DNA of 64,000 nt from positions 1 to 64,000 of the forward strand of contig NZ_BOPO01000110.1 of the NCBI RefSeq assembly GCF_017312725.1. The letters run 5' to 3'. The DNA comes from Actinocatenispora comari. Its GTDB lineage: Bacteria; Actinomycetota; Actinomycetes; Mycobacteriales; Micromonosporaceae. Position numbers and translations under genes: made by a program. The notes beneath the pieces were generated by a model. It saw only the letters and a program-made list of their open reading frames with translations. It was not told where the DNA came from and made no database searches. Positions 30,338 to 37,505 of the stretch are shown piece by piece (position 1 is the stretch's first letter; the number at the start of each line of letters is the position of its first letter).

Positions 30338-31930
30338 ATGAGTGCCGGGCATGTGACCGAACTGGTCATCTTCGTCGTGCTGTTCTGCGCCGTGGCGGCG
30401 ATGGGTTTCTGGGCGGCGCGGTGGCGCAAGCCCGGCGACATGATGCACCTGGACGAGTGGGGTCTGGGCGGCCGTAGCTTCGGCACCTGGATCACCTGGT
30501 TCCTGGTCGGCGGCGACCTCTACACCGCGTACACCTTCGTCGCGGTGCCGGCGCTGGTGTTCGGTGCGGGCGCGGCCGGCTTCTTCGCCGTGCCGTACAC
30601 GGTCGTGGTGTACCCGCTGATGTTCCTGGTCCTGATCCGGCTCTGGTCGGTGTCGCACCGGCACGGCTTCGTCACCCCGGCCGACTTCGTCCGGGCCCGC
30701 TTCGGCTCGCCGACGTTGGCGCTGCTGGTGGCGATCACCGGCATCGTGGCGACGATGCCGTACATCGCGCTGCAACTGGTCGGCATCTCCGCGGTGCTCA
30801 AGACGATGGGGCTGGGCTCGCACTGGCCGCTGGTCATCGCGTTCCTGGTACTGGCGGCGTACACGTTCCAGTCCGGGCTGCGGGCGCCGGCGCTGATCGC
30901 GTTCGTCAAGGACCTGCTGATCTACGCGGTCATCATCGTCACCGTCATCTACATCCCGTACAAGCTGGGCGGGTTCGGCCACATCTTCGACGCGGCGAGC
31001 AAGCACTTCACCGCGACGACGCCGCCGACCGGTTCGACCGTGCTGGGTGCCAACAACCAGCTCAACTACGCCACCCTGGCGTTCGGTTCGGCGCTCGCGC
31101 TGTTCCTGTACCCGCACAGCGTGACCGGGGTACTGGCCTCCAAGAGCCGCAACGTGATCAAGCGCAACATGTCCGCGCTGCCGGCGTACTCGTTCCTGCT
31201 CGGGCTGATCGCGCTGCTCGGCTTCATGGCCATCGCGGCCGGTACCACGCCGATCGGCAAGGACGGCAACACGATCGTGCCGCGGCTGTTCGACCAGATG
31301 TTCCCGAGCTGGTTCGCCGGCGTCGCGTTCGCCGCCGTCGGCATCGGCGCGCTGGTACCGGCGGCGATCATGTCGATCGCGGCGGCCAACCTGTTCACCC
31401 GCAACATCTGGCGCGAGTACATCAAGAAGGACGCGTCGCCGCGGCACGAGGCGTGGGTGAGCAAGATCGTGTCGCTGCTGGTGAAGTTCGGTGCGCTGCT
31501 GTTCATCGTGTTCCTGAACCCGCAGTTCTCCATCGACCTGCAACTGATCGGCGGCGTGATCATCCTGCAGACGCTGCCGTCGGTGGCGCTGGGCCTGCTC
31601 ACCCGGTGGTTCCACCGGTGGGCGCTGGTGCTCGGCTGGGTGGCCGGCATGGCGATCGGGATGTGGATGCTCTACACGATCCCGAACCCGAAGACCGGAC
31701 ACCTGCACTTCGGTGGGTCGGCGTTCGCGCTGTCCAAGCTCGGCTTCGACACCGACTGGACGATCTACACCGGGTTCGTCGCGGTCATCGTCAACCTGCT
31801 GGTCGCGGTGATCGCCACGCTGATCTTCAAGGCGGCCAAGGCGCCCGACGGTGCCGACGCCACCACGCCGGACGACTACACGGCCGACGAGGGCGACCCG
31901 AAGGTCTCGGAGCTGCCCGTGACGGCCTGA
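30338..31930 (+). CDS. Sodium/solute symporter (MctP-like monocarboxylate transporter)
   Basis: 530 aa, SSS family, about 13 membrane segments. Begins LVIFVVLFCAVAAMGFWAARW and has LGGRSFGTWITWFLVGGDLYTAYTF, typical of MctP-type carriers for lactate, pyruvate and other monocarboxylates. ATG 30338 has a perfect AAGGAGG at 30324-30330. Paired with DUF3311 upstream. Its promoter and possible regulation cannot be read from the repeat-filled spacer. Confidence 0.88.
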   Translation: MSAGHVTELVIFVVLFCAVAAMGFWAARWRKPGDMMHLDEWGLGGRSFGTWITWFLVGGDLYTAYTFVAVPALVFGAGAAGFFAVPYTVVVYPLMFLVLIRLWSVSHRHGFVTPADFVRARFGSPTLALLVAITGIVATMPYIALQLVGISAVLKTMGLGSHWPLVIAFLVLAAYTFQSGLRAPALIAFVKDLLIYAVIIVTVIYIPYKLGGFGHIFDAASKHFTATTPPTGSTVLGANNQLNYATLAFGSALALFLYPHSVTGVLASKSRNVIKRNMSALPAYSFLLGLIALLGFMAIAAGTTPIGKDGNTIVPRLFDQMFPSWFAGVAFAAVGIGALVPAAIMSIAAANLFTRNIWREYIKKDASPRHEAWVSKIVSLLVKFGALLFIVFLNPQFSIDLQLIGGVIILQTLPSVALGLLTRWFHRWALVLGWVAGMAIGMWMLYTIPNPKTGHLHFGGSAFALSKLGFDTDWTIYTGFVAVIVNLLVAVIATLIFKAAKAPDGADATTPDDYTADEGDPKVSELPVTA

Positions 31931-31955
31931 CCCCGAGCCGTCGGACACGCTCGCG

Positions 31956-31987
31956 CGGCGCCCGCTCCGTGGCCGGAGCGGGCGCCG
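31956..31987 (+). terminator. Intrinsic terminator after the symporter
   Basis: A 14-bp perfect stem (31956-31969 with 31974-31987) and a TGGC loop start 26 bp after the symporter stop. No T-tract, as is common in high-GC actinobacteria. Confidence 0.75.
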
Positions 31988-32035
31988 TCGTCTGCCGACA
32001 ACCCCCTGGTACGACGCGGCCGGCGGCTCCCGCCG

Positions 32036-32180
32036 GCGCACCGGCAGCACCGAACTCTCCCGGTATCCGGGGTAGCGCCGGACCAGCCCGGCGAGCGCCA
32101 GCGCGGGCGGCCGGCACGCCAGCTGCCACCAGCCGTCCGGCGTGCCCCCGCGACCCAGCCGCACCGCCGTCCCGCGCACG
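32036..32180 (-). pseudogene. Remnant of an AraC-type regulator N-terminus
   Basis: On the minus strand the frame reads PDGWWQLACRPPALALAGLV and then RRYPGYRESSVLPVRRREPP, which closely resembles the first ~45 residues of actinobacterial AraC-family regulators (WxLAxRPxxxxLxGYVxxYxGYxE, then PVxRxExP). The likeness ends around 32036 and no DNA-binding domain follows, so the gene appears to have lost everything downstream. A possible GTG start is at 32180. The remaining bases of 31931-32407 hold only a terminator and short tandem repeats. Confidence 0.5.
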
Positions 32181-32213
32181 CTACCCGCGCCCGCCGACAC
32201 CCTGCGACCGTTC

Positions 32214-32299
32214 ACGACCGGCATCCGCCGAGCCGTTCGCGAACGACCGGCGCCGCCGAGCCGGCCGCGAACGACCGGCATCCGCCGAGCCGGCCGCGG
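32214..32299. repeat. Three-unit tandem repeat of about 29 bp
   Basis: Units at 32214-32242, 32243-32270 and 32271-32299 share ACGACCGGC, CCGCCGAGCCG and CCGCGA blocks with few changes; the middle unit is one base shorter. Lies in the non-coding gap next to the AraC remnant. Confidence 0.6.
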
Positions 32300-32407
32300 T
32301 TCAGCTGCCGGCGGGGGGGGCGTCCGGCTCGGCGGGTTGCCGGGGACACCGCGCCCGACCACGGATTCGCGGCGGAGCCGGTCGCCACTCGTGAAGCGGG
32401 CGGCGAG

Positions 32408-33634
32408 CTAGCCGGTCGGGGCGTCGGCCAGCGGGCGGTCGGCCGGCGCGGTGGCGCTGCGGCGTACCCGGTGGACGGTGGCCGCGGTGGCGCCGAGCCC
32501 CAGCAGTGCCGCGGTGACCACCACCAGGTGCGGCGCCAGGTACTCGGCCGCCGCGCCGGCCGCCGCCATCCCGATCGCCTGGCCGAGCATCAGCCCGCCG
32601 GAGTTGACCGCCATCGCCCGGCCGGCCAGCTGCTCCGGTACCGCGGCGAGGAACCACTGGTCGAGCCCGACCAGGTAGGCCGAGCACAGCCCGGCACCGA
32701 ACAGCGCCAGTACCGCGACCGGCAGGCCGGGGTGCACCGCGAACACCGTCAGCGGCAGCAGCGAGGCGCTCGCGAGCGGCAACACCAGCCGGGACCGCAG
32801 CCGGGCGGAGAGCATCCCGGCGCCGAGCTCACCGAGTACCGTGCCGGCCGGTACCGCGGTCATCAGCAGGCCGAGGCCGACCGACCCCTGCCCGATCCCG
32901 TGCGCGTACGGGGCGGCGAGCGCCTCCGGTGCCACCGCGAACACCGGCGGCACCCACCACAACGCCAGCAGCACCCGGATCCGCGGCGCGCCGAACACCG
33001 CACGCAGGCCGTGCACCGAATCGCCCAGCATGGTGCGGCCGGTGCCGCCGCGCGCCGGCCGCCACCGGGTACCCAGGCGCAACAGCAGTGCGGACAGCAC
33101 GAAACCGGCCGCCTCGCCGGCCAGCGCGAACCGCGGCGACACCGCGACGAGCAGCAGCCCGCCGACCGCGAACCCGACCAGCTGGGACGACTGCGTCACC
33201 ACCCGGATCAGCGACCGGGCCAGCACCGCGGCCGGCCCCGGCACGATCTCCGGGATGCTCGCCGCCCGGGCCGCGCCGAAGACCGGCGCCACCGTCGCGC
33301 TCGCGAACCGCAACCCGAGCAGGGCGGCGACCGGCAGCCCCGGTACCGCCATGGCCGCGATCAGCAGTGCGGACAGCAGGTTGCACCAGACCAGGACCGT
33401 CCGGGTCGGGTAGCGGTCGGCGATCGAGGCGAGCACGGTGCCGCCCAGCGCGTACGGGACGAAACCGACGGCGAACGTGGCCGCGGTCAGGAACGGCGAC
33501 CCGGTCGACCGGTACACCAGGACCGACAGCGCGACCTCGGCGACCATCGTGCCGAGCATCGAGATCACGTGCGCGACGAACATCGGGCGGTACTCGCGCA
33601 CCGCGAACACCGCCCCGTACCGGGTGACAGCCAT
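32408..33634 (-). CDS. MFS transporter (drug/macrolide-efflux type)
   Basis: 408 aa, 12 membrane segments. The start is ATG 33634, giving MAVTRYGAVFAVREYRPMFV, as in actinobacterial multidrug MFS proteins; a longer open frame reaches 34990 on this strand but is antisense to the ArsR-type gene. SIADRYPTRTVLVWCNLLSALLIA is the loop 2-3 region. Divergent from the ArsR-type regulator with a 58-bp gap, so it is probably that regulator's target. Confidence 0.85.
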   Translation of the reverse strand: MAVTRYGAVFAVREYRPMFVAHVISMLGTMVAEVALSVLVYRSTGSPFLTAATFAVGFVPYALGGTVLASIADRYPTRTVLVWCNLLSALLIAAMAVPGLPVAALLGLRFASATVAPVFGAARAASIPEIVPGPAAVLARSLIRVVTQSSQLVGFAVGGLLLVAVSPRFALAGEAAGFVLSALLLRLGTRWRPARGGTGRTMLGDSVHGLRAVFGAPRIRVLLALWWVPPVFAVAPEALAAPYAHGIGQGSVGLGLLMTAVPAGTVLGELGAGMLSARLRSRLVLPLASASLLPLTVFAVHPGLPVAVLALFGAGLCSAYLVGLDQWFLAAVPEQLAGRAMAVNSGGLMLGQAIGMAAAGAAAEYLAPHLVVVTAALLGLGATAATVHRVRRSATAPADRPLADAPTG

Positions 33635-33692
33635 GCCCGGCAGCCTCGCGGCCGGTACCGTCGCCGGCGAGAGATTCGGTGAGGAGCGAATG

Positions 33693-34676
33693 ATGGCGGT
33701 GACCCTGCGGTTCGGCTCGGACGACGCGCTGCGCTGCCGGTTCGCCATCTCGCCGCTGTGGGAGGCGCACGCCGCGCTGTACACGCTGCGCGACGCCACC
33801 GAGGCGCACCACCTGCCGTGGGTGCGCCGGGCCCGCGCCGCGCTCGCCGACGTCGACCTGTCCCCGCTGTACGCGGTGCTGCCGACCCGCGGGTACACCC
33901 CGGACTTCGTCGCGCCGCCGCCGGCCGGCCCGGCCGAGACGTTCGACGCCGAACTGGCCCGGGTCCGGGCGACCGCGCCCGAGGTCGCGGCCCGCGAGCT
34001 CGCCCTCAGCCTGGACCGGCCCGGTGACCCGGAGGCGGCCCGGGCGGCCCCGGACCTGCTCGCCGACCCGGCCGCCACCATCGGCCGGCTCGCCGACCTG
34101 GTCGCGTCGGTCTGGCGGGCCGCGGTCGAACCCGACTGGCCGCGGCTGCGCGGGCTGCTGCAGGCCGACGTCGCGTACCGGGCCAGGATGCTCGCCGACC
34201 ACGGCCTCGCCCGGCTGCTCGACGACCTGCACCCCCGCCTGTCGTACGCCGACGGCGTGCTCACGTTCGCCGCACACTGGGGCCACGACCGGCACCTCGA
34301 CGGCGCCGGCCTGCTGCTGATGCCCAGCGCCTTCGTCGGCGACCGGATCGCCACCGGATTCCCGCCGCCCTGGCAGCCGACCCTGGTGTACCCGGTCCGC
34401 GGCGCCGCCACCCTGTGGCGCCCGGCCGAGTCACCCGACGAGCCGCTCGCCCGGCTGCTCGGCCGCGGCCGAGCCCGGATCCTGCTCGCGCTGGCCGAGC
34501 CGGCCACCACCACGGCGCTCGCGCACCGGTTGCGGCTCGCCCCGGCGACCGTGTCCGCGCACCTCGCGGTCCTGCGCTCGGCCGGCCTGGTCACCGCCGG
34601 TCGGCACCGGCACGAGGTGCTGTACCGGCAGACCTCGCTCGCCGACGCGCTCATCGCCTCGTGCGCCACCGGCTGA
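33693..34676 (+). CDS. ArsR-type regulator with DUF5937-like N-terminal domain
   Basis: 327 aa. The C-terminal 75 residues form the winged helix (GRGRARILLALAEPATTTAL, then the recognition helix APATVSAHLAVLRSAGLVTAGRH and LYRQTSLADALI). The long N-terminal domain (RFAISPLWEAHAALYTL, LPTRGYTPDFVAPPP) matches the DUF5937 type found in actinobacterial ArsR regulators. GAGGAG at 33681-33686 gives better spacing to ATG 33693 than to ATG 33690. Likely controls the divergent MFS gene. Confidence 0.82.
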   Translation: MAVTLRFGSDDALRCRFAISPLWEAHAALYTLRDATEAHHLPWVRRARAALADVDLSPLYAVLPTRGYTPDFVAPPPAGPAETFDAELARVRATAPEVAARELALSLDRPGDPEAARAAPDLLADPAATIGRLADLVASVWRAAVEPDWPRLRGLLQADVAYRARMLADHGLARLLDDLHPRLSYADGVLTFAAHWGHDRHLDGAGLLLMPSAFVGDRIATGFPPPWQPTLVYPVRGAATLWRPAESPDEPLARLLGRGRARILLALAEPATTTALAHRLRLAPATVSAHLAVLRSAGLVTAGRHRHEVLYRQTSLADALIASCATG

Positions 34677-34842
34677 TCGTCGGTGCCTGCCGCCGTGATC
34701 GTCGTGCCGGTCGGTGCCTGCCAGTCCGCGATCCTCGCTGCCGGCCGGTGTCTGCCAGTCCGCGGTCCTCGCTGCCGGCCGGTGTCTGCCACCGGGTGCT
34801 CGTCGGTACCGGACGGCGCCCGCCACCGGGTGATCATCGGTG
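34674..34842. repeat. 34-bp tandem minisatellite before rnpB
   Basis: Four full 34-bp units lie at 34707-34740, 34741-34774, 34775-34808 and 34809-34842, with a degenerate fifth before them reaching back to the stop of the ArsR-type gene. The first two carry CCAGTCCGCG, the last two CCACCGGGTG; all share the CCGGNCGGYG start. Confidence 0.75.
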
Positions 34843-34870
34843 CCGGGCGGCGACGTACGATGGCCGCGGT

Positions 34871-35281
34871 GGACGAGCCGGCCAGACGGTCGCGTCGCCG
34901 GGAGCGATCCCGGCGCCGAGGAACGTCCGGGCTCCACAGGGCAGGGTGGTTGTCAACGGCAACCCGGGGTGACCCGCGGGACAGTGCCACAGAAAACAGA
35001 CCGCCACGGCCGCTTCGGCGACCGCGGTAAGGGTGAAACGGTGGTGTAAGAGACCACCAGCGCCCCGGGTGACCGGGGCGGCTCGGTAAACCCCACCCGG
35101 AGCAAGGTCACAAGGGCCGTGGCGACACGGCCTGCGCAGGCGTTCGAGGGTAGCCCGCCCGAGCCTGCGGGTAGACCGCTCGAGCCCGTCGGCGACGGCG
35201 GGCCTAGATGGATGGCCGTCACCCGGGGCAGTGCCGCAAGGCGCCCCGGGCACAGAACCCGGCGTACCGGCCGACTCGTCC
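34871..35281 (+). ncRNA. rnpB: RNase P RNA, bacterial type A
   Basis: Catalytic RNA that matures tRNA 5' ends. Recognised from conserved blocks in order: GAGGAACGTCCGGGCTCCAC (P3/P4 region), CACAGAAAACAGACCGCC, AAGGGTGAAACGGTG, TAAGAGACCACCAGC, GGTAAACCCCACCCGGAGCA, CGAGCCTGCGGGTAGACC, AGATGGATGGCC, and the closing ACAGAACCCGGCGTAC. The ends pair as P1: GGACGAG at 34871-34877 with CTCGTCC at 35275-35281. All core elements are present, so the gene is functional although an integrative element is inserted in its 3' end; the element restores that end exactly. Confidence 0.93.
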
Positions 35282-35287
35282 ACCCCA
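35258..35287 (+). repeat. attL in the 3' end of rnpB
   Basis: 30-bp sequence identical to 49731-49760; flanking bases differ on both sides. It covers the last 24 bases of rnpB (ending at 35281), including the 3' strand of P1, plus 6 bases beyond the gene. Confidence 0.88.
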
Positions 35288-35462
35288 CCCCAGCTCCCGG
35301 CGCCGATCATGGCGCTGACCTGCATTGACGCTGGTCGACGGTGGTCATGAATGGTCGTCGTCGGTGGTCGTCGGAGCCCCCAACGAGCCCCCAGAGCCCC
35401 CGACGAGCCCCCGAGATTCTGTCCATCCCGTCTGCCGTCGGCCCACCCTCCGGGTAGCGGGG

Positions 35463-35524
35463 CTGTCCTGTCTGGTGAAGGTGGAGCGCCCGACCGGACG
35501 TACGACCTTCGCCAGACAGGACAG
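35463..35524. repeat. 20-bp inverted repeat near attL
   Basis: Arms 35463-35482 and 35505-35524 match at 19 of 20 positions around a 22-base spacer. About 35 bases further on, GGATGGACAGCC is partly mirrored by GGCTGTCC with ATCCATCC near 35615. The 407-bp gap 35288-35694 otherwise holds GAGCCCCC-rich direct repeats (about 35390-35423) and no gene. It could be an integrase/excisionase arm-site region, a transfer or replication site, or a terminator. Confidence 0.6.
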
Positions 35525-35694
35525 GTCTGCTAAGGCGTCGCCTGGGTCGTCGGCGGGCGGGATGGACAGCCTTCGGCAACCAGCCATCGACCCGCACCCG
35601 CCCGGCTGTCCCCATCCATCCTGGAGCCTGAGCGCCCCCGCCGGAGGCGTGTTCCTCGGGCGGCGATGTCGCAGCGGGTGGCTAGCGTGTCGGC

Positions 35695-36639
35695 GTGAGC
35701 GAGTCATTCGATCTTGAGCCGGGTGCGGTGTTGACGCGAGGCGAGCGGGCTGCGCGTTGGGGTGGTGGTACGCAGCGGGGGATTGAGCCGTCGACGCGGA
35801 CGCCGAACGTGTTCCTGTACGCCGACCCGGCGGAGGCAGGCAAGTTCGGCTACGTCGATGGGTGGGCGCCGGACGGCGACGTGTTCCTGTACACCGGTGA
35901 GGGCAGCGAGGGTGACCAGCAGCTGGCGCAGGGGAACGTGTCGGTGTTGGAGCATCGTCGGCAGGGCCGGGCGCTGCGGTTGTTCGTCGCGGTGTCGGGC
36001 AAGCAGCGCGGCGGAAAGCTGCATCGCTACGTGGGCGAGTTCGAAGTGGACCGCGACATCCCGTTCACCCGGGAGGATGCGCCGGATGCGTTGGGCGCCA
36101 TCCGGTCTGCGCTGGTGTTTCGGCTGCGCCCCGCGGGATCTGTCGAGCATCGCGAGTCGGATGCCAGCCACGTCGACACCGCGATGATTGGCCCTCGCGC
36201 CGAGCTGGTGGGCGTCGAACGTGCCGTGGCTGTGGAGTCGGATCGTAAGGCCACGCCGGGTGGCAAGGCGCGCCGTCGTGAGGCTGAGCTGACCGAGCAG
36301 TACCGGGCGTGGTTGGAGGCGCAGGGCCACGAGGTCAAGCAGTGGAAGCTGCATCTACCTGGGCAGGTGGCAGCGCTCCGCACCGACCTGTTCGACGTGA
36401 CGGCTGGCGAGATTTACGAGGCGAAGGGCTCGATCGCGCGAGAGAGCATCCGCATGGCGATCGGGCAGCTGCTCGATTACCGCCGTCACGTGCCGGTGCC
36501 GGGTGCCGTGCTGGCCGTGCTGCTTCCTGCCCGTCCCTCGGATGACCTCGTGGATCTGGTGACCTCTGCGGGCATGAGCTGCGTGTACCGGCAGGATGCG
36601 GGGAGCTTCGCTCGGGTCGGCCCGGCCACGGTGAGTTGA
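35695..36639 (+). CDS. Predicted modification-dependent (type IV) restriction endonuclease
   Basis: 314 aa. Residues about 12-150 resemble the ScoMcrA-type SRA domain that reads modified cytosine or phosphorothioate DNA: LTRGERAARWGGGTQRGIEP, NVFLYADP, GYVDGW, VFLYTGEGSEGDQQLAQGN, then RALRLFVAVSG and YVGEFEVD. The C-terminal third is a PD-(D/E)xK nuclease: RTDLFDVTAGEIYEAKGSI, with an Asp near 230 and Glu242-x-Lys244, followed by AIGQLLDYRRHV. Together these suggest cleavage of modified foreign DNA. GTG 35695 start. First gene inside attL, a typical place for defence cargo. The gene is somewhat less GC-rich than the chromosome around it. Confidence 0.72.
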   Translation: MSESFDLEPGAVLTRGERAARWGGGTQRGIEPSTRTPNVFLYADPAEAGKFGYVDGWAPDGDVFLYTGEGSEGDQQLAQGNVSVLEHRRQGRALRLFVAVSGKQRGGKLHRYVGEFEVDRDIPFTREDAPDALGAIRSALVFRLRPAGSVEHRESDASHVDTAMIGPRAELVGVERAVAVESDRKATPGGKARRREAELTEQYRAWLEAQGHEVKQWKLHLPGQVAALRTDLFDVTAGEIYEAKGSIARESIRMAIGQLLDYRRHVPVPGAVLAVLLPARPSDDLVDLVTSAGMSCVYRQDAGSFARVGPATVS

Positions 36640-37015
36640 GGCAGCGCCTTTCGGCAGGCAGCGTGTGCGGCCGCGGCTCGTGCCCAGCTGACTCGGGGGC
36701 AAGATGGCCCCGGGGTTGGGCCATCGCGGCAGCGCTCGCCCGCAAGCACGGCGAAACGGTGGCCACGCAGAGGCGAGCGTAAGGCCGTGCCCGACAGCTC
36801 GCTCTGGCCCTGGCGGTGCTCGTCGACGGCGGCGCCGGGCGCGGGCCGGCCTTCCGCCCGCCGAGGCCGCCAGGCCGTAGGCGGGCGGCCCTTCCCGGAC
36901 CGTGCCCGGCGCCTGCGCCGCGCAGCGGCGCCTTGATCCAGTAGAGACCAATTCGGCAATAGCAGAGGCTAGGCTCGTGTCCTGTCTCGGGTGATGCTTG
37001 ACGTGCCGGCCCCCG
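36640..37015. other. Non-coding or decayed spacer inside AICE-1 cargo
   Basis: No supported gene. One short plus-strand stretch ends WAIAAALARKHGETVATQRRA before a stop near 36780 and may be a decayed gene end. A 13-base direct repeat GAGGCTAGGCTCG lies at 36965-36977 and again at 37468-37480, flanking the minus-strand gene in between. Confidence 0.4.
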
Positions 37016-37384
37016 TCAGCGTTGGAAGTGACGCGGGTCGGCCACGTAGCGATCGAGGCCAGGATCCTCGTAGAGGTCCTGAAACGCGTCGACGAGCTCC
37101 CAGCCGGGGCCAAGCTCCTCGCTGAGCTGATGGAGAGCATGACGGACTGCCCGGTTGAAGCGCTCACACTCGTGCTCGCGCCACGGACCCGGATCCGGCG
37201 GGTAGTCCCAGTTCAGTGACCCGTCGTACTGCTCGACGAGCGATGCGAGCTGGTCCCGGAGAGGCTGGCCGATCGGCAGACGTACGAGGTCAACCGGGAA
37301 GCCGTACCGCTGCTGATCCTGGTCGGACTCCGGCCACAGGACTCCTCCGGAGCCCGCGTCGAAGAAGAACCGGACCCGTGGCAT
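37016..37384 (-). CDS. Hypothetical protein, cargo of AICE-1
   Basis: 122 aa from ATG 37384 (MPRVRFFFDAGSGGVLWPES); an upstream start at 37420 is possible but its residues look non-coding. It is acidic with the segments PVDLVRLPIGQPLRDQLASL, WDYPPDPGPWREHECERFN and GPGWELVDAFQDLYEDPGLD. No family recognised; similar small proteins occur singly in actinobacterial genomes. It is opposite in strand to its neighbours and bracketed by the 13-base repeats noted at 36965 and 37468. Confidence 0.6.
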   Translation of the reverse strand: MPRVRFFFDAGSGGVLWPESDQDQQRYGFPVDLVRLPIGQPLRDQLASLVEQYDGSLNWDYPPDPGPWREHECERFNRAVRHALHQLSEELGPGWELVDAFQDLYEDPGLDRYVADPRHFQR

Positions 37385-37505
37385 GGCTCGGATGCTGGCC
37401 GCTGCCCGATCACCTGTCAAGCGTCAGCCGATACAGATCCGTCAGGCATCACCTGAGTCAAGGCACGGAGGCTAGGCTCGCGACATCTATGTGGAGGTAT
37501 GCGTG

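Noticed and set aside
34674-34842. CRISPR array
   Set aside because: 34-bp units are contiguous without spacers and no cas genes are present.
33635-34990. Upstream extension of the MFS gene on the minus strand
   Set aside because: Antisense to the ArsR-type regulator and Arg/Ser-rich; the family N-terminus begins at 33634.
35258-35287. tRNA gene as the AICE-1 target
   Set aside because: No cloverleaf can be formed; the repeat is the rnpB 3' end, with all RNase P RNA blocks upstream.
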